From Pseudarthrobacter sulfonivorans (GTDB lineage Bacteria > Actinomycetota > Actinomycetes > Actinomycetales > Micrococcaceae), in NCBI RefSeq assembly GCF_014712225.1, contig NZ_JACXBW010000005.1, forward strand, positions 186,001 through 250,000: DNA of 64,000 nucleotides, written 5' to 3'. A model generated the notes under the pieces. It had not been told where the DNA came from, did not search any database, and worked only from the letters and a program-made list of their open reading frames with translations. The position numbers and the translations under genes were made by a program. Below, one piece after another: positions 47,497 through 55,716 of this stretch (positions within the stretch are counted from its first letter, which is position 1; each line of letters starts with the position of its first letter).

Positions 47497-47850
47497 CTAC
47501 CAGGCGAGAGTCTGCGCCCTGCGCCTGATTTCGGTTTTTCGACCTTCCCTCAGGGCATCAATTGGCCGGCCGCGCAGGGAATCGTCAGCGGTGAACAGCC
47601 AAACAATGAGGTCCTCGTCGGAGTAGCCGGCATCCGCCAGGACGACGATGGTTCCCCGCAGGCTGTCGACAACCTGGCCGTCCTGGATGAACGCGGCCGG
47701 GACTGACCGAATCCGGCGTTCACCCACGCGGAGGGCCGCCAGGGCACGTTCATCAATAAGGCTGTGGACTTTCGTAATCGAAACATCCAACAACTGCGCG
47801 ACATCAGGCAGGGGCAGCCACTCGCCCACAAGGCTTTCTACGTTACTCAC
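47497..47850 (-). CDS. Rv2175c-family DNA-binding protein
   Basis: 117 residues. N-terminal winged helix-turn-helix (WLPLPDVAQLLDVSITKVHSLI) and the C-terminal Rv2175c domain (GTIVVLADAGYSDEDLIVWLF, GRPIDALREGRKTEIRRRAQTLAW). In M. tuberculosis Rv2175c is a DNA-binding substrate of the kinase PknL; the pknL homologue is 1.7 kb away here, keeping the association. GTG start. Target sites unknown. Confidence 0.9.
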   Translation of the reverse strand: MSNVESLVGEWLPLPDVAQLLDVSITKVHSLIDERALAALRVGERRIRSVPAAFIQDGQVVDSLRGTIVVLADAGYSDEDLIVWLFTADDSLRGRPIDALREGRKTEIRRRAQTLAW

Positions 47851-48005
47851 GGATCAAGATTGCCACGGCCGGAGCCCTGCCGCCTAGTCAGCTTTACCGC
47901 GCATTCCGACGAATGAATCGACACTCCGCAGAATGGCAGATACGGGGCGCTGTCAACTTCTTGTGCTATGGCCAAATTCATGAGAGATTCACATAGATCA
48001 CATTT

Positions 48006-48036
48006 GTAACAGTAACAACTTAAGTAACACTAGTAT
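48006..48036 (+). promoter_or_regulatory. GTAACA array and -10 upstream of the LysM/transglycosylase gene
   Basis: GTAACA at 48006, 48012 and 48024 (6- and 12-bp periods), followed by a TAGTAT -10 candidate at 48031-48036. The -35 region lies within the repeats and is poor, suiting an activator. The form resembles direct-repeat sites of the MtrA response regulator, which controls wall hydrolases in actinobacteria. No riboswitch-like fold was recognised in 47851-48090. Confidence 0.45.
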
Positions 48037-48090
48037 CAATAGTCACACGCATCACCCGTCCCCCGGCAGTTAAAGAAGAGGATTCCTTTC

Positions 48091-49470
48091 ATGACGACGT
48101 CCCGCTCGCCAAAGCAGGCACCCCGGCCGAGTCTGCCCATGATTGCTGCCACCACAGCGGCACTTCCTGCGGTTGTCTTGTCGTCCTTGGCCCTCGCCCA
48201 GCCAGCTGCGGCAGAGGCGCCCGCCCGGTCCATCCCGGCAACGCTTGCGGCCGCCATGAAAGCACAGGCAGCGGAAGTCAAAGCAGCCCTCATCCCGGCC
48301 GCCTCAGTTTCCTCCAGTATTCCGGCGGCGTTTATGCCGGCACAACCCTCTGCCCCTGCCGAATACACGATCGCCCGCGGCGACACCATCAGCGCCATCG
48401 CCGGGAAGTTCGGCCTGAACACCGGCGAGGTCCTGACCCTGAACAACCTTCAGCCGAACACCATCATTTACCCCGGCCAGAAGATCAAGCTCTCTGGGTC
48501 GGCTCCGGCCCCCGCCCCGGCAGCCGCCCCGTCGGCGCCGGCCAGCTCCGCCGGCAGCTACACCGTAAAGGCCGGGGACACGCTCAGCGCCATCGCCTCC
48601 CGGCACAACGTCGGCCTGTCTGAGATCTTCAGCTGGAACGGCTTGAATATGCGCTCCATCATCTACCCGGGCCAGAAGATCAGGGTTGGATCCGGCGAGG
48701 CAGCAGCGGCGGCAGCCCCCGCGCCCCAGCCCGCTGCTGCACCGGCAGCCCCGGCCGCTGCTCCGGCAGCCCCTGCACCGGCCGCCGCTCCGGGTGGTTC
48801 CTACACCATCAAGGCCGGCGACACCCTGTCCGCGATCGCCTCGAAGCACGGTGTGAAGCTCTCCGACGTCCTGGCAGCCAACCAGCTGAGCATGACCACC
48901 GTGATCTACCCGGGCAACAAACTGGTCATCCCCGGCGGCTCCATCCAGCCGGCGTCGTCCACCCCGGCAGCCACCGTGACCCCACTGGTGCCGAGTTCCT
49001 TCCTGGGCTTCACCTACCCTGAGGCCGTGGTCAGCTCCGCCAACCAGAACAAGGCATTGCTGAACGCCGCACCGGTGCCGTCCCGGGATGAGATGCGCAC
49101 CATCGTGGCTGACACTGCGCGTTCGATGGGGGTGGAGCCGTCCCTGGCCCTCGCCTTCGCGTACCAGGAATCAGGCTTCAACCAGCGTGCGGTGTCGCCC
49201 GCCAACGCCATCGGCACCATGCAGGTGATCCCCACCTCCGGCGAGTGGGCGTCGGACCTCGTAGGGCGGAAGCTGAACCTGCTGGATCCCTACGACAACG
49301 CGACTGCCGGCGTGGCCATCATCAAGCGGCTGATCGCCACCAGCAAGGACTTGGACACGGCAATTGCCGGATATTACCAGGGCCAGTACTCAGTCAGCAA
49401 GTACGGCCTGTACGACGACACGAAGGCGTACGTGGGTGCCATCAAGGCACACCAGAAGAACTTCGGCTAA
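48091..49470 (+). CDS. secreted LysM-repeat lytic transglycosylase
   Basis: Predicted peptidoglycan-cleaving enzyme, 459 residues. Signal peptide (1-41, ending AQPAAA), three LysM repeats (about 91-134, 156-199, 237-281, each with G-D-T-[IL]-S-A-I-A and Y-P-G), separated by Ala/Pro linkers, then an SLT domain (about 333-459). Catalytic Glu is E360 in AYQESGFNQRA, with GTMQVIPTS and AGYYQG as SLT motifs. The LysM repeats bind the glycan. Followed by a strong terminator and the PASTA kinase. Confidence 0.93.
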   Translation: MTTSRSPKQAPRPSLPMIAATTAALPAVVLSSLALAQPAAAEAPARSIPATLAAAMKAQAAEVKAALIPAASVSSSIPAAFMPAQPSAPAEYTIARGDTISAIAGKFGLNTGEVLTLNNLQPNTIIYPGQKIKLSGSAPAPAPAAAPSAPASSAGSYTVKAGDTLSAIASRHNVGLSEIFSWNGLNMRSIIYPGQKIRVGSGEAAAAAAPAPQPAAAPAAPAAAPAAPAPAAAPGGSYTIKAGDTLSAIASKHGVKLSDVLAANQLSMTTVIYPGNKLVIPGGSIQPASSTPAATVTPLVPSSFLGFTYPEAVVSSANQNKALLNAAPVPSRDEMRTIVADTARSMGVEPSLALAFAYQESGFNQRAVSPANAIGTMQVIPTSGEWASDLVGRKLNLLDPYDNATAGVAIIKRLIATSKDLDTAIAGYYQGQYSVSKYGLYDDTKAYVGAIKAHQKNFG

Positions 49471-49527
49471 CCGGCCGACTTCGCAACGCGCCGGGGGCTT
49501 GTCGAAACAGGCACCGCGGATAACGAT

Positions 49528-49564
49528 AAGGGTCCGGACCGCACGTCGGTTCGGACCCTTTTCG
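49528..49564 (+). terminator. intrinsic terminator after the LysM gene
   Basis: A 13-bp stem (49528-49540 with 49548-49560, one GU pair), 7-nt loop, followed by TTTTC. It ends 21 nt before the pknL start, so pknL must have its own promoter. Confidence 0.85.
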
Positions 49565-49573
49565 TTGCGGGAT

Positions 49574-49579
49574 TAGGAT
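49574..49579 (+). promoter_or_regulatory. -10 element (TAGGAT) of pknL, leaderless arrangement
   Basis: TAGGAT ends 6 nt before the GTG at 49586, squeezed between the terminator of the previous gene and the start codon. Confidence 0.55.
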
Positions 49580-49585
49580 CGTAAG

Positions 49586-51676
49586 GTGCAGGAACAAGTG
49601 TCTGACCGTCTCGTTGGAACGCTGGTGGATAACCGCTACGCCGTCCGTTCCAAACTCGCGCGCGGAGGCATGTCCACCGTCTATCTCGCCACGGATCTCC
49701 GGCTGGAACGGGATGTTGCGCTCAAAGTCCTCCATCCGCACCTCGCCACCGATGAGACCTTCCTGGACCGGCTCGGTAGGGAGGCGAAAGCCGCCGCGAA
49801 ACTTTCCCACCCGCACGTTGTGGGAGTGCTGGACCAGGGCAACGACGGCGTGACGGCCTATCTGGTGATGGAGTACATCAAGGGCCACACCCTGCGCGAC
49901 GTCATCAGGTCCAAGGGTGCGCTGCCTCCGCGGCTGGCACTTGCCCTCATCGATCCCGTGGTGGAGGGCCTGGGCGAGGCCCATGCGGCCGGTCTGATCC
50001 ATCGCGATGTCAAGCCGGAAAACGTCCTTATCGCCGACGACGGCCGCATCAAGATCGGCGACTTCGGGTTGGCCCGCGCCGTCACGACGACAACCAGCAC
50101 GGGAGCCCTGATCGGCACCGTGGGCTACCTCTCCCCCGAGCTTGTCCTGGGGAAAACTGCCGACGCCCGCAGCGACATCTACTCGGTGGGCATCATGCTC
50201 TACGAGATGCTCACCGGGCAGCAGCCGTACGACGGCGAGGTCCCCATCCAGGTGGCCTATCAGCACGTCAACGAAACCGTTGGGCCGCCGTCGGCCCTGG
50301 TGCCGGGGCTCGCCGCCGAAATGGATGAACTCGTCCAGTGGTGCACCGCCAACGATCCCGAGAACCGGCCGGTGGATGGCCATGCGCTCCTCCAGGAGTT
50401 GCGGCATATCCGGACCAACCTCACGAATTCCGAGCTGGACCTCCGGCCTCCTGCCGCCGTCCCGGCCGGGCAGCCCAACCCCACCGAGATCATCTCGCGG
50501 ACCAACAATCCCACCGCCGTGTTGTCCTCCTCCCTCGGCCGGCCGCAGCCACAGCAGCCGTCGCGTCCGCCACAGGCCGCACAGCCGCCCCATGCACTGT
50601 ACCCGCCGGGTGACCTGTACCCCTCAGACCCGCGGCCCATGCAGTACGGGCAGGACGTTCGGAGCCAGTCTGGCGCCCCGGCGTCCTTCCCGCTCAGCAA
50701 ACGCGCCCAGCGCAAGGTTGACCGGGAGGATGAGAAGGCAAGGTCCCGGGCAGCGGCAACTCCGGTCAGGAGCCTGCGGGAGGGAAACCCTCGCCGCCGG
50801 GGCATCCTCTGGGTAGTGGCCCTCATCATCATCGCCTTGCTTGCCACCGGGGCCGGCTGGTTCTTCGGCATGGGGCCGGGCGCATCCGCCACTATTCCTG
50901 CCGTCGCCAACAAGTCGGTGGCCCAGGCGCAGCAGTTGTTGAGCCAGGCGGGCTTTCAGTCCCGGACCAACGACGTGTTCGACGACGACGTTCCCTCGGG
51001 ACTGGTGGTGGGCTCCGAACCCGCAGCGGGGACCCAGATCAGAAAGTTCCAGCCGGTGGCGCTGTTTGTCTCCAAGGGGCCGCAGCTGTACGAGCTGCCG
51101 AAGCTGGCGGGCGGAACACTGGACCAGGCGAAGGTTGCACTGAACCAGGCTGAGATGGCGCTGGGCAATGTCACGGAAAAGTTTGACGAAGCGGTGGCCG
51201 CCGGTGTGGTGCTCGCCCAGGATCCGGCCGCCGGAAGCCCCGCTCGGCACGGCACCCCGGTGAACCTTGTGGTATCCAAAGGCCCGCAGCCAATTCCCGT
51301 GCCGTCAGTTGTGGGCAAGGAAGAGAACGACGCCGTCGACGCCATCGAAGCTGCCGGGCTGAAGGCCGACGTCGCGTCCGAGGAAGTTTTCGACCGCAAA
51401 ATCCCCGAAGGGTCAGTGGTCAGCCAGTCCCCGGCCAGCGGCACCCTAACCAAGGGCGGCACCGTCACGCTGACCATCTCCAAGGGCCCCAAAATGATCA
51501 AGGTTCCCAGCTTCGTCGGCAAGCAGGCCTCGGAAGCCCGCAAGGGACTGGAAGCCCTGGGCTTCAAGGTCGAGGTCAACAACATCCTGGGCGGTTTCTT
51601 CGGCACGGTGCGGGATCAGGACCCCGTGGACGAGGAGGTCCCCGAGGGTTCCGTCATCACCCTCACGGTGGTGTAA
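49586..51676 (+). CDS. pknL: Ser/Thr protein kinase with PASTA repeats (PknL type)
   Basis: Membrane kinase sensing peptidoglycan fragments. 696 residues: kinase domain (about 15-275) with GGMSTVYLA, VALKVL Lys, HRDVKPEN, DFGLA; a Pro-rich juxtamembrane linker; one membrane helix (about 408-428); and four extracytoplasmic PASTA repeats (about 433-497, 498-565, 566-633, 634-696), each ending in a SKGP-like or final LTVV segment. M. tuberculosis PknL lacks PASTA repeats, so the name is by synteny with Rv2175c and aroG. GTG start, leaderless promoter. Confidence 0.94.
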   Translation: MQEQVSDRLVGTLVDNRYAVRSKLARGGMSTVYLATDLRLERDVALKVLHPHLATDETFLDRLGREAKAAAKLSHPHVVGVLDQGNDGVTAYLVMEYIKGHTLRDVIRSKGALPPRLALALIDPVVEGLGEAHAAGLIHRDVKPENVLIADDGRIKIGDFGLARAVTTTTSTGALIGTVGYLSPELVLGKTADARSDIYSVGIMLYEMLTGQQPYDGEVPIQVAYQHVNETVGPPSALVPGLAAEMDELVQWCTANDPENRPVDGHALLQELRHIRTNLTNSELDLRPPAAVPAGQPNPTEIISRTNNPTAVLSSSLGRPQPQQPSRPPQAAQPPHALYPPGDLYPSDPRPMQYGQDVRSQSGAPASFPLSKRAQRKVDREDEKARSRAAATPVRSLREGNPRRRGILWVVALIIIALLATGAGWFFGMGPGASATIPAVANKSVAQAQQLLSQAGFQSRTNDVFDDDVPSGLVVGSEPAAGTQIRKFQPVALFVSKGPQLYELPKLAGGTLDQAKVALNQAEMALGNVTEKFDEAVAAGVVLAQDPAAGSPARHGTPVNLVVSKGPQPIPVPSVVGKEENDAVDAIEAAGLKADVASEEVFDRKIPEGSVVSQSPASGTLTKGGTVTLTISKGPKMIKVPSFVGKQASEARKGLEALGFKVEVNNILGGFFGTVRDQDPVDEEVPEGSVITLTVV

Positions 51677-51722
51677 CCGGCGGCTGCCGGTCACACCACT
51701 CGCAGCGCTCCCCCGAAAACGT

Positions 51723-53114
51723 TCAGTGCTTGGCCAGTGCTCCGGCCACAAGGAAGGCCATCTCGAGGGATTGCATGTGGTTCAGGCGGGGATCGCAGAC
51801 CGACTCGTACTTGTCCAGGAAGGATTCCTGGTCCACAGGATCTGCACCGCCGAGGCACTCCGCGACGTCGTCGCCGGTCATCTCCACGTGCAGGCCGCCG
51901 GGAACGGTGCCCAGCGCGTGGTGCACTTCGAAGAAGCCGCGCACTTCGTCAATGACGTCGTCGAAATTGCGCGTCTTGTAGCCGTTGGGCGACGTGACGG
52001 TGTTGCCGTGCATCGGATCCGTGACCCAGAGGACCTGGGCACCGGAAGCGGTGACCTTCTCGACGACGGCGGGAAGCTTCTCGCGGATGTTTCCCGCACC
52101 CATGCGCGTGATGAAGGTCAGGCGGCCGGGTTCGCGTTCCGGGTCCAGCTTGTCGATGAGGCGCAGGGCGTCGTCCCCGGTTGTGGACGGGCCGAGCTTC
52201 ACGCCAATGGGGTTGCGGACGCGGGAGAGGAAATCGATGTGCGCGTGGTCGAGCTCGCGGGTGCGCTCCCCGATCCACAGGAAGTGCGCGGAGGTGTCGT
52301 AAGGGAAACCAGTGCGGGAGTCGATGCGCGTCAGTGCCCGCTCGTAGTCCAGCAGCAGGGCCTCGTGGCTCGCGAAGAATTCCACCCGCTTGAGCGCTTC
52401 GAAGTCGGCGCCGCAGGAGGCCATGAACTTGATGGCGCGGTCGATGTCACGGGCCAGGGACTCGTAGCGTGCGTGGGCGGGGTTCTCCGTGAAGCCCTTG
52501 TTCCACTGGTGCACCGAGCGCAGGTCGGCGAACCCGCCCTGGGTGAAGGCCCTGATGAGGTTCAGCGTGGAGGCCGAGGTGTGGTACGCCCTGAGCATCC
52601 TGGCAGCGTCGTGGCCACGGGATTCAGGAGTGAACTCGTACCCGTTGACGATGTCGCCGCGGTACGCCGGCAGGGTCACGCCGTCGCGGGTCTCGTCATT
52701 GGAGGAGCGGGGCTTGGCGAACTGCCCGGCCATCCGGCCCATCTTGATGACGGGCATCGCCGCCCCGTAGGTGAGCACCACTGCCATCTGGAGGATGGTC
52801 TTGACGCGGGCGCTGATCTTGTCCGCTGTGGCGGCTTCGAACGTTTCGGCACAGTCGCCGCCCTGGAGCAGGAACGCCTTACCTTGGGCCGCAGCCGCCA
52901 GCCGCTCACGCAGGACGTCTACTTCGCCGGCGAAAACCAGCGGCGGGAGCATGGAGAGTTCGCGGACCGAGGCGTCGAAAACGTCCTTGTCCTGCCAGCT
53001 CGGCTGCTGGGAAATCGGAAGATCCCGCCAGTCATCAAGGCCAGGATAATTGGCTGCTCCGCTCTGGGCGGTACCGGACAGCGAAAAGGCAGGTTTTGCA
53101 GATAGCTCAGTCAC
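51723..53114 (-). CDS. aroG: class II 3-deoxy-D-arabino-heptulosonate-7-phosphate synthase
   Basis: First enzyme of the shikimate pathway: phosphoenolpyruvate plus erythrose 4-phosphate. 463 residues. Class II motifs: PPLVFAGEVDVLRERLAAAAQGKAFLLQ is split by conserved GGDCAE, then KMGRMAGQFAKPRS, GFPYDTSAHFLWIGERTR, NPIGVKLGPS and WVTDPMHGNT. The GTG start is preceded by TAGTCT-N6, a leaderless arrangement. Convergent with pknL, as aroG is near pknL in M. tuberculosis. Confidence 0.97.
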   Translation of the reverse strand: MTELSAKPAFSLSGTAQSGAANYPGLDDWRDLPISQQPSWQDKDVFDASVRELSMLPPLVFAGEVDVLRERLAAAAQGKAFLLQGGDCAETFEAATADKISARVKTILQMAVVLTYGAAMPVIKMGRMAGQFAKPRSSNDETRDGVTLPAYRGDIVNGYEFTPESRGHDAARMLRAYHTSASTLNLIRAFTQGGFADLRSVHQWNKGFTENPAHARYESLARDIDRAIKFMASCGADFEALKRVEFFASHEALLLDYERALTRIDSRTGFPYDTSAHFLWIGERTRELDHAHIDFLSRVRNPIGVKLGPSTTGDDALRLIDKLDPEREPGRLTFITRMGAGNIREKLPAVVEKVTASGAQVLWVTDPMHGNTVTSPNGYKTRNFDDVIDEVRGFFEVHHALGTVPGGLHVEMTGDDVAECLGGADPVDQESFLDKYESVCDPRLNHMQSLEMAFLVAGALAKH

Positions 53115-53120
53115 TATCTA

Positions 53121-53126
53121 AGACTA
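53121..53126 (-). promoter_or_regulatory. -10 element (TAGTCT) of aroG, leaderless arrangement
   Basis: TAGTCT on the minus strand, 6 nt before GTG 53114; no Shine-Dalgarno between. Confidence 0.55.
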
Positions 53127-53179
53127 ATGCGCGCCGGACTCTTCAGAACACCCGGCCGTCACGCGTCCCGGGAGCGGCG

Positions 53180-53962
53180 TCACAGTGCCCCGGCGGCCGG
53201 GTCCTTGCCCTCCGGGCCGGCGGCCGGGTCCTTGCCCTCCGGACCGGCGGCCGGGTCCTCGCCCTCCGGGCCGGCGGTTTCGGCGCCGGCAAGCCGGAGC
53301 TTCACGACGGCCGCGTATTCGTCCACATATTCCTGGCCGGAGAGCCGCATCAGTTCGAACATGATCTCGTCCGTGACTTTGCGCTGCACCAGCCGGTCAT
53401 CGGCCTGGTCCGCGTACTGGCTGAAATCCAGCGGCGCCCCAAAAATCATGCCGATCCGCCGGATATTGGGCAGGCGCTTGCCGATGGGCTGGACCTTGTC
53501 CGTCCCGATCATCGCCACCGGAATCACCGGCACGCCAGCCTGCAGGGCGAGCCTGGCCACGCCCACTTTGCCGCGGTACAGGCGCGCATCCGGGCTGCGG
53601 GTCCCCTCGGGATAGATCCCCAGCAGGCCGCCGCTGGTAAGGACATCCATGCCGGCATTCAGTGAAACCGCGGATGCTGCCCCGCCGGACCTGTCCATGG
53701 GCAACTGGTTGGTGAGCCTGAAAAACATTGCCGTCAGCCGGCCTTTGACACCGGTGCCCGTGAAGTACTCGGACTTTGCAAGGAAAACGACAGGCCTCGG
53801 AACCATCAGGGGCATAAAAATGGAGTCGGAAAAAGACAGGTGGTTCGACGCGATGATGGCCGCGCCCTCCGCCGGAACGTTGTCCAGGCCCTTGACCCAG
53901 GGCCGGAAAAGAAGCCGCAGCACCGGCCCCAGGAAGATCCTTTTCATGACCCAATAAAACAC
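53180..53962 (-). CDS. 1-acyl-glycerol-3-phosphate acyltransferase (PlsC family)
   Basis: Transfers a fatty acyl group to lysophosphatidate or a related acceptor at the membrane. 260 residues. NHLSFSDS (H-x4-D catalytic), FRLTNQLPMDR, YPEGTRSPD and VIPVAMIGTDKVQP blocks are present. The last 30 residues are three GPEGxDPAA repeats coded by 27-bp tandem repeats, outside the catalytic fold. GTG start with GGAGAGG upstream; ATG at residue 6 (MKRIFLGPV) is an alternative. Confidence 0.9.
   Translation of the reverse strand: MFYWVMKRIFLGPVLRLLFRPWVKGLDNVPAEGAAIIASNHLSFSDSIFMPLMVPRPVVFLAKSEYFTGTGVKGRLTAMFFRLTNQLPMDRSGGAASAVSLNAGMDVLTSGGLLGIYPEGTRSPDARLYRGKVGVARLALQAGVPVIPVAMIGTDKVQPIGKRLPNIRRIGMIFGAPLDFSQYADQADDRLVQRKVTDEIMFELMRLSGQEYVDEYAAVVKLRLAGAETAGPEGEDPAAGPEGKDPAAGPEGKDPAAGAL
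53192..53272. repeat. three 27-bp tandem repeats at the 3' end of the plsC-like gene
   Basis: Three almost identical 27-bp units encode GPEGKDPAA or GPEGEDPAA. They are in frame, so copy number change would lengthen or shorten the acidic C terminus only. Confidence 0.85.
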
Positions 53963-54073
53963 GTGTCGAACCTCTCCGGAAGCCTGCCGGCCGGCCCTCC
54001 GTTGGGTCAGGCCGGCACTTCAATGCAACCCTACTCTAGTGAGATTTGTCCCGAAGAGTGACACGATGGAGTC

Positions 54074-54925
54074 ATGACAGAAAGCAGCACACCGCCCCGG
54101 CCTGCCGCTTTCAGCTACCCCGGCCACGGACCTAACGCCAGGACCGGGATCGCCATCTGCCATGGCTTCACGGGCAGCCCGCTCAGCGTCATGCCCTGGG
54201 CTGAAGAGCTCGCCGCCCAGGGATTTGCCGTGTCGGTTCCCCTCCTCCCGGGCCACGGGACTGACTGGAGGCAGCTTGCACGTTCCGGCTGGCGGGAATG
54301 GTACGGATCCTTCGAGGCTGCCTACCAGGAACTGAACGCCCGCACGGACCACTGTTTTGTGGCCGGCTTGTCCATGGGCGGCGCGATCGCACTGCTGACG
54401 GCTTCCCGGCATCCCGTGGCAGGGGTTTCGGTGGTGAACCCGGGGCTTAGCTTCTACGACCGCCGCGTCCGCGTCATCGGGGTCCTCAAGTATTTCCAGC
54501 GGACCACGCTGCCCATCCAGGAGGAACAGCCGACCGCGGCAGTAACCGACGACGGCGACTACTCGCGCACGCCGCTGGCAGCCGTGCATGAGCTCAAGAA
54601 GCTCTTCGGCGCAACGGTCCGCGGACTGCACCGGATCAACGCGCCGGTGCAGGTCTTCAAGTCCAGGACCGACGCCGTGGTGCCGCCCACCTCGCTCTCG
54701 ACCCTGCGGCGCCGGCTGGGCCCGCGGCTGGTGGAGGTGGTTGACCTCCACCACAGCGGCCACGTAGCCACCCTCGACCTTGACGCTCCGGAGATTTTCA
54801 CCCGTTCCAGCCAGTTCTTCCTCGACCATTCAGCCAGCGACCAACCGGCCAGAGACCACTCCGGCGGTTCGCCAGAGCCGGCCCGCACGGCTAACGGCGC
54901 CCAACCCACCTCGGAGACTTCATGA
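54074..54925 (+). CDS. alpha/beta hydrolase (carboxylesterase/monoacylglycerol lipase type)
   Basis: 283 residues. HGFTGSP oxyanion region, nucleophile elbow GLSMGGAI, FKSRTDAVVPP (catalytic Asp) and HSGHVATLD (catalytic His). The pattern is that of Est30-like thermostable esterases acting on short acyl or monoacylglycerol esters. The C-terminal 30 residues are Ser/Ala/Glu-rich. Its stop overlaps the start of a second, related hydrolase by ATGA. Divergent from plsC with a GGAG start region. Confidence 0.88.
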   Translation: MTESSTPPRPAAFSYPGHGPNARTGIAICHGFTGSPLSVMPWAEELAAQGFAVSVPLLPGHGTDWRQLARSGWREWYGSFEAAYQELNARTDHCFVAGLSMGGAIALLTASRHPVAGVSVVNPGLSFYDRRVRVIGVLKYFQRTTLPIQEEQPTAAVTDDGDYSRTPLAAVHELKKLFGATVRGLHRINAPVQVFKSRTDAVVPPTSLSTLRRRLGPRLVEVVDLHHSGHVATLDLDAPEIFTRSSQFFLDHSASDQPARDHSGGSPEPARTANGAQPTSETS

Positions 54926-55716
54926 CCGGCCTTCCGGACCACAGCCCCTTCAGCAGCCCGGCCGCCGGTGACGGAGCCCGGGTCGGGGTGGTTCTCTCGC
55001 ACGGGTTCACGGGCAGCCCGCACGGGCTCCGCACCTGGGCCCAGTCATTCGCCGACGCCGGCTTCGCCGTTCGCATGCCCTTGCTGCCGGGCCACGGCAC
55101 CAGCTGGCAGGAGCTGGCCCGGACCCGCTGGACGCAGTGGCATTCCGCCCTTGACGACGCTTTCCTCGAGCTCGACGCCCAGTGCGACCATGTCTTCGCG
55201 GCCGGGCTGAGCATGGGCGGAGCACTTGCGCTGAGGATCGCCGCCACCAGGCCGGTGACCGGCGTGATCCTGGTAAACCCCGGGCTGGTCATCGATGATC
55301 CCCGCGCCCCGCTGGCCGGCATCCTGAAGCTTGTCCTGAAGAGCACTCCTGCGATCGCGAATGACATCCTGAAACCCGGGATGGACGAGGGGGCCTATCC
55401 ACGGACACCGGTGGCTGCGGCGCATGAACTGAACAAAATGTTCAAGGACACCATCCGGCTGCTCCCCCGTGTTACCGCTCCGGTCCGGGTGTTCCGCTCC
55501 ACGGTGGACCATGTGGTCTCAGACTCGAGCATCGTGGCCCTGCGCCGCGGCCTGGTCAACGCTCCCCTGACGTTGAGCACCCTCGAGAACAGCTACCACG
55601 TGGCAACACTGGATAACGACGCCCAGGAAATCTTCGGCGGGTCCGTGGACTTCATCCGGACTGTACTGGCCGGGGCTTCAGCCGGCGAGCCAAAGGAGGG
55701 CGCTGCCCGTGACTAG
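54922..55716 (+). CDS. alpha/beta hydrolase, paralogue of the preceding gene
   Basis: 264 residues with the same blocks as its neighbour: HGFTGSPHGLRTWAQSFADAG, GLSMGGALALRIAA, FRSTVDHVVSDSS and NSYHVATLDNDA. The shared LLPGHGT and RTP-AAHELNKMF segments show a tandem duplication. The two are translationally coupled (ATGA), and the stop overlaps the next gene by 8 nt. Substrate unknown. Confidence 0.88.
   Translation: MTGLPDHSPFSSPAAGDGARVGVVLSHGFTGSPHGLRTWAQSFADAGFAVRMPLLPGHGTSWQELARTRWTQWHSALDDAFLELDAQCDHVFAAGLSMGGALALRIAATRPVTGVILVNPGLVIDDPRAPLAGILKLVLKSTPAIANDILKPGMDEGAYPRTPVAAAHELNKMFKDTIRLLPRVTAPVRVFRSTVDHVVSDSSIVALRRGLVNAPLTLSTLENSYHVATLDNDAQEIFGGSVDFIRTVLAGASAGEPKEGAARD

Noticed and set aside
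47851..48090. c-di-AMP (ydaO) riboswitch upstream of the LysM gene
   Set aside because: Such riboswitches often precede wall hydrolases in actinobacteria, but the expected G-rich conserved core is absent and the region is A+T-rich direct repeats.
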